From contig JAIOPC010000002.1 in assembly GCA_021414085.1 (NCBI GenBank), positions 124,001 to 188,000 on the forward strand: 64,000 nt of DNA, in the 5' to 3' direction. This document shows, piece by piece, positions 33,451 through 42,268 of this stretch. Under the pieces are notes generated by a model that was not told the origin of the DNA, searched no databases, and saw nothing but the letters and a program-made list of their open reading frames with translations. The translations under genes were made by a program, and so were the position numbers. Positions within the stretch are counted from its first letter, which is position 1. Each line of letters begins with the position of its first letter. This stretch comes from Actinomycetes bacterium (GTDB taxonomy: Bacteria; Actinomycetota; Acidimicrobiia; Acidimicrobiales; Ilumatobacteraceae).

Positions 33451-34734
33451 CTAGTCACCGGCAACGACCGTCAGTGCTTGCACTCCTGCGGGGTCGATCG
33501 TTGTTTGATCAGAACCGTCGATGGCCGAGCGCCAGTTGCGTGACCGCATCGTGAGCAGCGCGAACGACGCAAGCATCAGCACGGCGCCCGCACTGAACGC
33601 GACATGCAAATTGATCAGGTCGCCCAACGAGCCGATGAACAACAAACCGAGTCCGTAACAGATACCCATCGCCGCCTGCATCACCGACAACACTCGGCCA
33701 CGACCATGGGGCGGCGCATCGCGCTGAACGATCGACGACGTCATGATGAACATCGCCGCGACGCAACCACCCAACACAGCTGCGCACCCAACCAACCACA
33801 CCACTGTCGGCGCCCATGCGTAAGCCAGCAACCCACCGGCCATGAGGAACTGCAAGCCCTTGATCAACGAACTGCGCGATCGGCGCGACGCCAGCCAGGT
33901 CACCAAGAAGCCACCGATAATCGCGCCAATGCCCTGTGCCGACGCCACAGCACCAGCCATAGAGGTGCCGCCCTCGTACTCGGCCTTCACGTAGATCGGG
34001 ATAAGGCCCATGAACGGCACCAAGGTCAAGTTGAAGAGCACCAACAACGTCACGCCGTGAAAGCAGCCGGGGTTCGAGCGCACCGTGCGCAACCCGGTGA
34101 GCAACCGCTGGCGCACGGTTGCGTCGGCATCGTCGCCGGCATGCGGGCGGAAGGGCCGACGCAACAACGCGACCGCGGTAGCCATCACAATGAAGCTGAA
34201 CGCGTTAAACCCGATCGTCCACGCCGGACCAATCGCAATCACCAACACGGAACCAAGCAGCGGCCCGATGATGCGGCCACCATTCCACGAATAGACCCCG
34301 AGCGACACCATCGCCATGAGTTCCTCGGGAGGCACGAGATCGGGCTGCATTGCCGCGGCGCTTGGCGCGCCAAACGAACCGGCGGCGCTGCCGAGCAAGA
34401 TCAACAACGTCAACACCGCGGGCGTACGCACACCCAGGCCCAGCGCGATTGCGAGCCCTGTGGTGACTGCCGCCTGACCCAACAATGCGTAGGCGAACAC
34501 CTTGCGCCGGTCGAAGCGATCGGCGAGCAAACCACCCACCGGCGCGGCGATGCCTTGCGGCATGAACGTGGCGAGCGCGACGAGGCCCGTCTGCACCGCG
34601 GAACCGGTGTCGGCGGCCACCAAGCTGCCAACGACGATGAGCTGTACCCACGTGCCAATGTCGCTGACTACGGATGCACCCAGCAACAACCGCACTGCGC
34701 GATGGCGCAGTGGACGGAAGGGGTGGTTATTCAC
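33451..34734 (-). CDS. MFS transporter (EntS/MFS_3-like exporter)
   Basis: A 427-residue protein with about 12 membrane helices, beginning NNHPFRPLRHRAVRLLLGAS after a GTG start at 34734. The loop motif GLLADRFDRRKVFAYALL (MFS motif A) and the NAFSFIVMATAVALLRRP segment fit the EntS-like MFS_3 exporter group, which export siderophores or drugs. TAGCGT lies 10 nt upstream on the minus strand. Divergent from the VOC gene (38 bp apart), and directly adjoining the stop of the preceding forward gene. Confidence 0.88.
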   Translation of the reverse strand: MNNHPFRPLRHRAVRLLLGASVVSDIGTWVQLIVVGSLVAADTGSAVQTGLVALATFMPQGIAAPVGGLLADRFDRRKVFAYALLGQAAVTTGLAIALGLGVRTPAVLTLLILLGSAAGSFGAPSAAAMQPDLVPPEELMAMVSLGVYSWNGGRIIGPLLGSVLVIAIGPAWTIGFNAFSFIVMATAVALLRRPFRPHAGDDADATVRQRLLTGLRTVRSNPGCFHGVTLLVLFNLTLVPFMGLIPIYVKAEYEGGTSMAGAVASAQGIGAIIGGFLVTWLASRRSRSSLIKGLQFLMAGGLLAYAWAPTVVWLVGCAAVLGGCVAAMFIMTSSIVQRDAPPHGRGRVLSVMQAAMGICYGLGLLFIGSLGDLINLHVAFSAGAVLMLASFALLTMRSRNWRSAIDGSDQTTIDPAGVQALTVVAGD

Positions 34735-34744
34735 AGTTACGCCA

Positions 34745-34765
34745 ACGCTACCGAGCGCCTAGCGT
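34745..34765. promoter_or_regulatory. back-to-back TAGCGT -10 elements
   Basis: TAGCGT on the minus strand (34750-34745) faces the MFS start at 34734; TAGCGT on the plus strand (34760-34765) faces the VOC ATG at 34773. Both genes are served by one 38-bp gap with no Shine-Dalgarno. Confidence 0.5.
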
Positions 34766-34772
34766 CGCCCAC

Positions 34773-35165
34773 ATGACATCGCGCATTTCGGAGACCACTA
34801 TCGACTGCCACGATGCGTTCGCTCTCGCCACGTGGTGGAAGCAGGTCCTCAATTACACCGACGATCCCGCCGACCCCAACCAGCCCGACCACACGGATTG
34901 CATCATCGTCGATCCAGCGAGCAGTCAGCGACTGCTGTTCCAACAGGTGCCTGAGGTCAAGCAGACCAAGAACCGCATCCACTTCGACCTCCGGCCGACC
35001 GACTGTCGGCGCGACGCTGAGGTCGAACGCGTCCTCGCGCTTGGTGCGACGCAACTCGGCGACCACCGCAACCCAGACGGCACCGGCTGGGTCACGCTCG
35101 CCGACCCAGAAGGCAATGAGTTCTGCATCGTGCGCAGCGACGACGAGCGGTCACGAACGACGTAG
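34773..35165 (+). CDS. VOC-family (glyoxalase-like) protein
   Basis: A 130-residue protein of the glyoxalase_6-like VOC group: CHDAFALATWWKQVLNYT, then IIVDPASSQRLLFQQVPEVK, KNRIHFDLRPTD and WVTLADPEGNEFCIVRS. The metal-binding residues of related enzymes (the HFDL and NEFC positions) are in place. It would be a small cytoplasmic enzyme or binding protein; the substrate is unknown. The ATG at 34773 is 7 nt after TAGCGT, leaderless. The 3' end overlaps the convergent FtsX gene by 15 bp. Confidence 0.85.
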   Translation: MTSRISETTIDCHDAFALATWWKQVLNYTDDPADPNQPDHTDCIIVDPASSQRLLFQQVPEVKQTKNRIHFDLRPTDCRRDAEVERVLALGATQLGDHRNPDGTGWVTLADPEGNEFCIVRSDDERSRTT

Positions 35166-37715
35166 CACGAGGCCGCTCTTCGTACGCGTCGCGGATCGAG
35201 CCGGAACGATCGCCGCGATCATCGCCAGAACCATCGAGCCGATGACGGTCGCGACGAGTAGCCAGATTGAAACCGAAGCTCGCGGCACGACACCAAGCTG
35301 GTCGGCGAACGCCCGCCAGGCGGCACGGCCAGCAAGGATTCCCAGCGGAATGCCGACGATCACGCCAACGAGCATCATCATGAACGCCTGCCACCGCACT
35401 GAGGCGCGCAACTCGGAATCACGGAAGCCCAGCACACGCAGAATCGAAAGTTCTCGCTGACGATCGCGCACCGACACGACGATCGACAGCGCAAAGCCCC
35501 CAAACATCGCAAGCCCAAGCAGGCGAATCAGGATCAGCGGCGCCGAGCGCAACTCGCCGACGTTGATGATCTCCGCCGACCGCACCGCATGGGTCAACAC
35601 CAGTGGCGGCTCGTAGAGCAGACTCCAGCTGTCCAGCGTGGAGCCGAACCCTTCAACGAACACATCAGGATCAGTTCCGCTGCGCAAGTTGATCGTGACG
35701 AATGTCGCTGCGTCGGAACTGGATGTCGCATCAAGAACGACGAACGCGCCGTCGCCGAGACCGGTCCGATCCGACAGAAAGGCGCCGACGGCTGGCAACA
35801 CCGCGGTGCCCACGATCACCACTTCGCTGTCGGGAAAGAGCGACGACCGCAAGGGAAGGCGATCGCCAATACTCAATCCCAGTCGAGTTGCTGTGTTGCT
35901 CCCCAGCACTGCTTCGTTGGGGTTCGTCGCGGCACGACCGCTGACGACGGGAAACGGTGGTGCATCAAACTCCGAGAAGCCGTAAATGACAGAGACGCCA
36001 TGTCCGTCGAGTTCGGACGAGGAATCCAACGCAAACACCGCGTACTCGTCGACATCGGCATTGTCGGCCAAACTTCCCGCGACTGCTTCCAGATTGGTAC
36101 CGCCATAGCCGCTGCCGACCAGCATCGCTGCGTCCCATGGCCAACCGTACTCGGCGGGTTCTTCCACGAGCGTGCGCAAATTGCTGTCGAAAATGAGCGC
36201 ACCGCCAACGCACGCAACGGCAACGACGCAACCAATGATCGCGGCGGCGGTTCCGGGTCGGCTGACGTCGAGAGCCGCGTTGATCCCGGTTGTTCTGGAC
36301 GGTCGCCGCCACAGCGCCACGACACGCGCCAGCCGAGACGTAGAACGTGATGCCTGAGAGGTGGACCGCGCACCGCGGTGTGTTAACGCGAAGGCGACCA
36401 CCGCGGTCACAACCGCCAGAGCAGCTAAGAGCGAGACCGCAACAATCGCCGTCAGCCGCGCCGGCAGGCTCGGCCCGGGCGAATCGACGAGAACTCGCAC
36501 GCTGCCAAGTGGACCAATAGGCGAGAGCACTGCGCTGATCGCTATCGCGCCTACGACACCGAGCGCGATTGCCGCCATCGCTGGCATCACGGAGCCAACC
36601 ACGCGCTGCAACCTCGAAGCTCCCAGATCCATAAGGGTGCGCGACTCGGTTTGCGCGCGACGAACGACGCGCGCTGTGGCGATACCGAAGATTGCAATCG
36701 TCGCAATAAGAGCGACAATTGCGAACAACTGCAGGGTTGCAACCGTTGGCCGAATAGCGCGCTCGACTGCGCTATCGATTTCGGCGCGATCTTGCGAGAT
36801 GTAGTAGTAGCCAGCGCGCGTGAGGTCGATCACCGGCGGCAGGTCCGGTGTCAACCGTTCGGCGGCCGCGGCAAACTGGTCGCGGATCGAAGCAACAGTT
36901 CCGGGTTTACCGTCGAGCGTCAGCGAGAAGTACGTGTATTGCGTCGAGCACATTGGCGGATAGGCAGCCGCAATGGCTTCGGCATCGCTCATATCGGCGC
37001 GAAAGTCGGGGACGCAGCTGTACTTACGAGCGACATCGGCGCTCACGATCATGCGCTGGCGCGGATACAGCTCGTCTGGTAACACTTCGTCGGGCAGCAC
37101 GCCGAAGCCAGAGATGCGCAGCGACTCAACGCCCAGCGACGAAACGGTCGCGAAGTAGTCCGCGTCGTCGCTCAGTAGCCCTGCCCAAAAGAATGAAAGC
37201 TCGACGGTGTCGCCGACTGCTACCGGGTGACCGACCTTCGCTTCCAGTAAGGGTCTCTCTTCGTTGCTCACGAACAATTCGTGATCGCCGGTGGGCGGCC
37301 GACCACTTGTCACCGCCGGTCGATCGACATCGACAAATCGGCCGTCGATCGAACCGAGTACTTGCAGCAACGGGTCTTGACTCGCAAGGTCGCCGAGAAC
37401 TCCCGACTCGATGTGCCCGATGTTGGCCAGCAGCAACGAAGAGGTATGCACGTCGACGACGCCATCGAAACTCTCGATCGCTGCCGTTATCGCCTGCGAG
37501 TTGAGGCTTGGGTTGATCACGAGGTCGGCCACATCGGATCGCTCGACGTAGCTCGCGTAGGCACGATCGGTGCGATCAGCCGCGATGCCCGCGCCGAGGG
37601 CGACACCGCCGCCGATGGCAACGATGATGGCAAGCGCAAGGTACGACCCTCGTTGGCGGCGGAGTTGCCCGCGCGCGACAGCCATCACAAACCCGTTGCT
37701 CACCACGTCAGTCAA
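35151..37715 (-). CDS. FtsX-like ABC permease, large form
   Basis: An 854-residue membrane protein: N-terminal helix (YLALAIIVAIGGGVALGAGI), a large extracellular domain (about 45-330), three helices (about 330-455), a second extracellular domain (about 520-720) and three C-terminal helices, the standard duplicated FtsX/MacB layout, with SVRDRQRELSILRVLGFR in the last loop. The translated start at 37715 is TTG; ATG 37685 (MAVARGQLRRQRG) is a likely alternative. Its ATPase partner is not adjacent: the ORFs around it encode VOC and NUDIX proteins. It probably works with an ATPase elsewhere, exporting lipids or peptides or signalling to wall enzymes. Confidence 0.88.
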   Translation of the reverse strand: MTDVVSNGFVMAVARGQLRRQRGSYLALAIIVAIGGGVALGAGIAADRTDRAYASYVERSDVADLVINPSLNSQAITAAIESFDGVVDVHTSSLLLANIGHIESGVLGDLASQDPLLQVLGSIDGRFVDVDRPAVTSGRPPTGDHELFVSNEERPLLEAKVGHPVAVGDTVELSFFWAGLLSDDADYFATVSSLGVESLRISGFGVLPDEVLPDELYPRQRMIVSADVARKYSCVPDFRADMSDAEAIAAAYPPMCSTQYTYFSLTLDGKPGTVASIRDQFAAAAERLTPDLPPVIDLTRAGYYYISQDRAEIDSAVERAIRPTVATLQLFAIVALIATIAIFGIATARVVRRAQTESRTLMDLGASRLQRVVGSVMPAMAAIALGVVGAIAISAVLSPIGPLGSVRVLVDSPGPSLPARLTAIVAVSLLAALAVVTAVVAFALTHRGARSTSQASRSTSRLARVVALWRRPSRTTGINAALDVSRPGTAAAIIGCVVAVACVGGALIFDSNLRTLVEEPAEYGWPWDAAMLVGSGYGGTNLEAVAGSLADNADVDEYAVFALDSSSELDGHGVSVIYGFSEFDAPPFPVVSGRAATNPNEAVLGSNTATRLGLSIGDRLPLRSSLFPDSEVVIVGTAVLPAVGAFLSDRTGLGDGAFVVLDATSSSDAATFVTINLRSGTDPDVFVEGFGSTLDSWSLLYEPPLVLTHAVRSAEIINVGELRSAPLILIRLLGLAMFGGFALSIVVSVRDRQRELSILRVLGFRDSELRASVRWQAFMMMLVGVIVGIPLGILAGRAAWRAFADQLGVVPRASVSIWLLVATVIGSMVLAMIAAIVPARSATRTKSGLVLRRS

Positions 37716-37786
37716 CTGTCTGCGTGGGTGCCGGGCAAGGTAGGCAACTCACCCTTGTGGTGGGGTGCTGGCCACACCCTTCGCTC

Positions 37787-38257
37787 TCAGGCATGACCGA
37801 CAATCGCTCGCAGGTGCGGCCAGGCGGCGGCGAAACCGGCGTGCAGCGACAACGTGTCGACGAGGTGCACTGGAACCCAAGCGACCTCGTCGGTCTCGAA
37901 GTTCACCGAGCCGCCGAACATCTCGTCGACCTCAATCACCACCGTCGTGTAGGACCAGTCGTTTGCTGGCGCAAACACGTACTCGCCGAGCACGGTGCGA
38001 TTCGGTGGGATCTCTCCCACTTCTTCAGCGGCTTCGCGTAGCGCTGCTTCATAGGGAGTCTCGCCCTCATCGATTGCGCCGCCTGCGCAACTCCATGTGC
38101 CGCCTTCGTGTGCCCACATCGAGCGGCGTTGCAGCATGACCACCGGCAGTTCACCTTCAGGGCGCAACACGAAGACGACACCTGCGGCTCCAAAGACGCC
38201 CCAGCGCATATGCCCGTCCGAACAACGCAAGAACCCGTCACCGGAACGAGCCGCCAT
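37787..38257 (-). CDS. NUDIX hydrolase with N-terminal zinc-ribbon-like stretch
   Basis: A 156-residue protein. The NUDIX box is G-(A)-IDEGETPYEAALREAAEEVGEIP, with the expected REAAEE metal-binding part. An N-terminal segment, GDGFLRCSDGHMRWGVFGAAG, matches that of actinobacterial NUDIX proteins. ATG 38257 follows TAATGT by 8 nt, a leaderless start; an ATG at 38269 is a second option. Substrates could be nucleoside diphosphate derivatives or oxidised nucleotides. It is upstream of the FtsX permease on the same strand but 71 bp away, and divergent from the Ddn gene (36 bp). Confidence 0.87.
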   Translation of the reverse strand: MAARSGDGFLRCSDGHMRWGVFGAAGVVFVLRPEGELPVVMLQRRSMWAHEGGTWSCAGGAIDEGETPYEAALREAAEEVGEIPPNRTVLGEYVFAPANDWSYTTVVIEVDEMFGGSVNFETDEVAWVPVHLVDTLSLHAGFAAAWPHLRAIVGHA

Positions 38258-38293
38258 GATCGCCGACATTAGGTGCACGGGTAGTGTTCGCGC

Positions 38294-38725
38294 ATGCCCA
38301 GTGACCTGCAATTGAAAGCAATGAACGCCGTCCACAAGACGATGCTGACGCTCAGCTTCGGCAAGCTCGGCTGGAAGACCGCCGGCATGCCCGTGCTGAA
38401 GCTCACGACCGTCGGTCGCAAGAGCGGCGAGGCGCGCACTGTGATGCTGACGTCGCCCGTCCAAGTCGGCGACACCATCGTGATCGTCGCCTCGAAGGGC
38501 GGCGAAGATCACCATCCCGCCTGGTACCTCAACATGCTGGCTCAGCCGGAGGTACAAGTGGAATGGAAGGGCGACGCGGCGAAGACCATGATCGCCACCA
38601 CTGCGAGCGCGGCACAGAAGGCCGAACTGTGGCCGAAGATTGTCGCCGCGTACAAGGGCTACGCCGGTTACCAGAAGCGCACCGAGCGCGACATTCCGCT
38701 GGTCTTCTTGAACGCAAAGAAGTAG
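38294..38725 (+). CDS. deazaflavin (F420)-dependent nitroreductase family protein
   Basis: A 143-residue protein of the Ddn split-barrel family: GMPVLKLTTVGRKSGEARTV and VASKGGEDHHPAWYLNMLAQ are the hallmark motifs that hold the F420 cofactor, and the C-terminus ends YAGYQKRTERDIPLVFL. The family reduces quinones and nitroaromatics with F420H2, which implies that this organism makes F420. ATG 38294 is 6 nt after TAGTGT. It is followed after 2 bp by the O-methyltransferase, so both are probably co-transcribed. Confidence 0.92.
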   Translation: MPSDLQLKAMNAVHKTMLTLSFGKLGWKTAGMPVLKLTTVGRKSGEARTVMLTSPVQVGDTIVIVASKGGEDHHPAWYLNMLAQPEVQVEWKGDAAKTMIATTASAAQKAELWPKIVAAYKGYAGYQKRTERDIPLVFLNAKK

Positions 38726-38727
38726 CG

Positions 38728-39390
38728 ATGCCTGCTTCGCGAGCCGACGTTGTCGACCAAGAGCTGGCCGACTACATCTCAGCGCACTCCACAATGCCCG
38801 ACGCCGTACAGCGGCAGTTGATGACGGCCACCGAGGAACGCACCGGCGGCGCCAGTCGCATGCAGATTGGCGGTGACCAAGGAACGTTCTTCGAGATCTT
38901 CGCGAGCAGCATTGGCGCACGCAACGCGATCGAGATCGGCACGTTCACTGGTTACTCAGCGCTCAGCCTTGCTCGTGGCATAGGGCCAACTGGCCGTTTG
39001 ATCTGTTGCGATGTCAGCGAGGAATGGACCGCAATTGCGCGCGAGCACTGGCAGTTGGCCGGCGTTGCTGATCGCATCGACCTGCGCATCGCGCCAGCGC
39101 TGGAAACAATCGCCGCGCTGCCGGCTGGCACACAGTTCGACTTGGCCTTCATCGACGCCGACAAGACCAACTACGCCAGTTACTTCGAAGCGTTGCTGCC
39201 GCTGATGCGCACGGGCGCCGTCATCTTGGTTGACAACACGTTGTGGTCGCGCCGCGTGCTCGACCCGAAAGAACAAGACGCCGACACCGCTGCGTTGGGC
39301 GCGTTCAACAAGTTGGTTGCCGCCGACGCGCGTGTGCGCTGCGTCATCATCCCGATGGGCGACGGCGTCACCCTGATCCAGAAGCTGTAG
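38728..39390 (+). CDS. class I SAM-dependent O-methyltransferase
   Basis: A 220-residue enzyme of the caffeoyl-CoA/catechol O-methyltransferase type: EIGTFTGYSALSLARGIGP is the SAM loop, CCDVSEEW the ribose-binding acid, AFIDADKTNYASYFEALLPL the metal-binding part and LVDNTLWSRRVLDP a further conserved segment. It would methylate a hydroxyl using a divalent metal. ATG 38728 starts 2 bp after the Ddn stop, so the two genes form an operon; together they suggest quinone or phenolic compound handling, which is inference. Confidence 0.92.
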   Translation: MPASRADVVDQELADYISAHSTMPDAVQRQLMTATEERTGGASRMQIGGDQGTFFEIFASSIGARNAIEIGTFTGYSALSLARGIGPTGRLICCDVSEEWTAIAREHWQLAGVADRIDLRIAPALETIAALPAGTQFDLAFIDADKTNYASYFEALLPLMRTGAVILVDNTLWSRRVLDPKEQDADTAALGAFNKLVAADARVRCVIIPMGDGVTLIQKL

Positions 39391-39394
39391 CTCG

Positions 39395-40615
39395 CTAGGC
39401 GGCGGCGCTGGCGAGGTGACTCGCCCGACTGCCCATCAGCTGCAGGAAGTTGTCGCAGTAGAACGCTTGACGGACGGCGTCGCTGGCGTCGCCGAGACTG
39501 GCCTCGAAACGTTCGATCGGCCGGCGGCCGCCTTCGACGTGCGGGTAGTCGGTGCTGAACAGCACGGTCTGCGGCCCAGCCTGCTGAATGACCCAGCCCA
39601 CATCCTCGGTCGGATACGGCGTGAACTTCATTTGCCGCCGCACGTATTCGCTGGGACGCATCTGCAACTCGCGCACGCGTTCTTCGTGTTTGACGAACGC
39701 ATCAAATGCGCTCTCCATCTGGCGCATCCAGCTTGGCACCCAAACTGCACCCTGCTCGATAACACCGATGCGCAAGCGCGGGAAGCGATCGAAGACTCCA
39801 TCGAACAACATCGTCGCCAACGTTTGCATTGGCGGAAACGGAATGGACATGTAGTCGACGGAACGAAAGTTCTCTTCGCCACCGTGGAAATCGGGTGGAA
39901 TCGGCAAGCCGTTGAGGAAGTAGTTGTGATCAATCAGGTCGCCGGTACCGCCGACGTGGAACACGATCGGCACGTCGGCGTCTTGCGCACACGCCCACAC
40001 CGCATCCAGCGACCGATGCGACGGCGAGTGACCATCGGGGCACCCACTCGCGACCAGTAGCGCGGCAGCGCCCATACCCACTGCCTCTTGCGCCATCGCC
40101 GCCGCCATGTCGAAATCGACAAGTGGCACGTAACACGTCGGCAGCAGACGCGGATCAACCGCACAGAACTCGATCATCCCGCGGTTGTGTGCCCGTGCCG
40201 TGCCGTACGCGAACTCCAGGTCGCCACCGCGTTCCCATCGATACAGCCGGCTGTTGTGAAAAGTGTTGAACAACAATTGGCTGTGGACGCCGAGCAGATC
40301 GAGCGCACGCGACCGATCCTCAGGAAGAAACGAACCGGTGGCGGCAAAGTTCTTGCGCAGCATGATCTCTTCCGCCTCGACGGCCTTGTACTCGTCGCTG
40401 CGGTGGCGCTCCGTCAGCTTCACAAATGCGCGGTCGAGATCCGCCAGCTGTTCGTCGACGGACCCGGTTTGGCGCAATTCGTTGCCGCCACCCAGGTCGA
40501 GCGGCTCGATGCGATCACGAATCGCACGGTCGGCGTGATCGCGCAACCACGTCGGGGGCTCCATGATGTGCGCGTCGGCGTCGTGGACCACCCGCGTGAG
40601 CTGGTTATACGGCAT
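39395..40615 (-). CDS. amidohydrolase family (TIM-barrel) protein
   Basis: A 406-residue metal-dependent hydrolase of the amidohydrolase_2/ACMSD-like group: VVHDADAHIMEP (a DxH/H metal site), GVHSQLLFNTFHNSR, FHVGGTGDLIDHNYF, FDGVFDRFPRLRIGVIEQGA and TDYPHVEGG near the end (the Asp). These carry the usual metal and catalytic residues. It could be a hydrolase or a decarboxylase of a cyclic or aromatic acid. GAGG is about 8 nt upstream of the ATG at 40615. It ends 4 bp from the convergent methyltransferase. Confidence 0.9.
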   Translation of the reverse strand: MPYNQLTRVVHDADAHIMEPPTWLRDHADRAIRDRIEPLDLGGGNELRQTGSVDEQLADLDRAFVKLTERHRSDEYKAVEAEEIMLRKNFAATGSFLPEDRSRALDLLGVHSQLLFNTFHNSRLYRWERGGDLEFAYGTARAHNRGMIEFCAVDPRLLPTCYVPLVDFDMAAAMAQEAVGMGAAALLVASGCPDGHSPSHRSLDAVWACAQDADVPIVFHVGGTGDLIDHNYFLNGLPIPPDFHGGEENFRSVDYMSIPFPPMQTLATMLFDGVFDRFPRLRIGVIEQGAVWVPSWMRQMESAFDAFVKHEERVRELQMRPSEYVRRQMKFTPYPTEDVGWVIQQAGPQTVLFSTDYPHVEGGRRPIERFEASLGDASDAVRQAFYCDNFLQLMGSRASHLASAAA

Positions 40616-40684
40616 GAAGCAACCTCAATCCGGGTGCCCGCCCGGGGTACGGTAGAGCAGCGATTCCGATCGTAAACCCTCTTT

Positions 40685-40714
40685 TGTCGTGACCAAATCT
40701 GTCGTGACCAAATC
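40685..40714. repeat. perfect 15-bp tandem repeat before the coiled-coil gene
   Basis: TGTCGTGACCAAATC is present twice back to back, ending 17 bp before the ATG at 40732. GGAG precedes the ATG. The repeat could be a regulator site or replication slippage. Confidence 0.6.
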
Positions 40715-40731
40715 GTGTAGTGGAGAAACCC

Positions 40732-42252
40732 ATGGGACTGTTTCGCAAGAAGTCGCACACAGCGGCACCCGCGCGACCGGCCACGCAACCACCACCCGTC
40801 GATCAGACGAAACCCGGCAAACAGCCCAAGCCGGGCAAACCCCCCAAGCCCGCGAAAGCCGCCAAGCCGGGTAAGCAGCCCAAGCCGCAAAAGGGTTTGG
40901 TGCGCGGAGTCGTCGATCCGGCCGATTTCATCGCACTGCGTTTCGAGATGGTCGATCTGCGGGCACGCCTCGAAGCCAGCGAACAGTCAAAGGCAGCCGT
41001 GGAGACGCGGCTCGCCGCGCTCGACGCGGGCAACGCGATGGCGCGACCACCGCACGATCCCATCGATGGTGGCGTAGATGGCGAGGTGCGCCATCGCATT
41101 GCTGAGTTCGAAGCCCAACTGGGTGCCGTCGCGGCCGCCGCTGCCGCAGCATCAGCCACCGCCGAAAGCGCTGCCGCGAAAGCGATGGCAGCTGCCGCGG
41201 CGCTGGCGAACACTCCCGAGCCTGCTCCGCGCAGCGTGTTCGCACCGACGGCGACTCCCCTCGCCATCCCCACCGGCCCAGTCAGCCCGGACCCGACGTT
41301 GGTGGCGCGCATCGACGCGCTGACAGCGATGATCGACGCGCAACACGCGGCGCGGCCCGACGCAAGCCTGAGCGCCCGCGTCGACGAGTTGATGAGCCGC
41401 ATCGAAGCCGCCCCGGATGCAAGTCGGTTGGTGGAACTCGAGGCGCGCATCGACGCCGTTCCGGACGCAACCCGACTCGGCGAAATCGAAGCGCTGATTG
41501 GCGACCTCGCCGCCAAGGTCGCCGAGCCAGCACCGCTTCCGCTGCTCACGCTTGGCACGGCGGGCGGCACCGACCCGGAGACCGCCGCACGACTCGACGA
41601 CATCAGCGAGCGCGTCGGCACGATCGACTCGCTCGCGGGGCAGTTGGCACAGCTCAATGCACGCGTCGCTGCTCAGGCGGAAGTCGGCGCCCAACTCAGC
41701 AGCCTCAACGACCGCATCGGCGAGCTGGCGAATGGCGCACAACAACTGCCGCCGCCAGCCTTGTCGGCGCCCATCGACGACGGGCTGCGAGACGATGTGA
41801 AGGCGCTTACTTATCGTGTTGAAGTACTGGCCGAGCGCGTCGAGAGCAGTGAAGAGCGTTACCGTCAGACCTCCGAGCAGTTGATCGCGATCGAGCATCG
41901 CGTCAGCGCCGTCAGCACTGAGCTGAGCAACCAGGTCAGCGAGCTCGGCCGCGACATCGATGGCTATGGGGCGTACACGAGCTCGAGCGAGGGCAGCTCG
42001 AACGGCAACGGCAATGGCCACGCCAGCAACGGCAACGGCAACGGCCACAACTCAAACGGCAACGGCTCGAACGGCCATGACTCGAACGGCCATGACTCCA
42101 ATGGCAGGGGCACCGCCCGCGTCAGCGCCGAGTTGCTCACCGAACTACAGGCGGCGCAGATCAAACTCGCGGCCGAGCAGGCGAGATACGAAATTGCCTT
42201 CCGCCAAGACCTGGCAACGCTGGCCGAACACGTACGCCGCACCAAGTCCTAA
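40732..42252 (+). CDS. coiled-coil protein with Lys/Pro and Asn/Gly-rich segments
   Basis: A 506-residue protein without a signal peptide or membrane helix. After MGLFRKK, a basic KPGKQPKP-type low-complexity part covers about residues 20-55. Residues 65-400 are mostly heptads with repeated DARI-type and RLxEIEALI-type segments, predicted long coiled coil. The region 410-460 is a linker of N-G-N-G-H-x-S-N repeats, followed by a last short coil (LLTELQAAQIKLAAEQARYE) to the end. No family is recognised; it might be a scaffold or filament protein. SD GGAG is 7 nt before ATG 40732. It is convergent with UPF0182 (16-bp gap). Confidence 0.72.
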   Translation: MGLFRKKSHTAAPARPATQPPPVDQTKPGKQPKPGKPPKPAKAAKPGKQPKPQKGLVRGVVDPADFIALRFEMVDLRARLEASEQSKAAVETRLAALDAGNAMARPPHDPIDGGVDGEVRHRIAEFEAQLGAVAAAAAAASATAESAAAKAMAAAAALANTPEPAPRSVFAPTATPLAIPTGPVSPDPTLVARIDALTAMIDAQHAARPDASLSARVDELMSRIEAAPDASRLVELEARIDAVPDATRLGEIEALIGDLAAKVAEPAPLPLLTLGTAGGTDPETAARLDDISERVGTIDSLAGQLAQLNARVAAQAEVGAQLSSLNDRIGELANGAQQLPPPALSAPIDDGLRDDVKALTYRVEVLAERVESSEERYRQTSEQLIAIEHRVSAVSTELSNQVSELGRDIDGYGAYTSSSEGSSNGNGNGHASNGNGNGHNSNGNGSNGHDSNGHDSNGRGTARVSAELLTELQAAQIKLAAEQARYEIAFRQDLATLAEHVRRTKS

Positions 42253-42268
42253 CTCGGACGACCTGCGC

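Noticed and set aside
41950-42110. Short repeats in the coiled-coil gene (AACGGCAACGGC-type) as a CRISPR-like array
   Set aside because: They are codons of an Asn/Gly/Ser/His linker in frame, without regular repeat-spacer structure.
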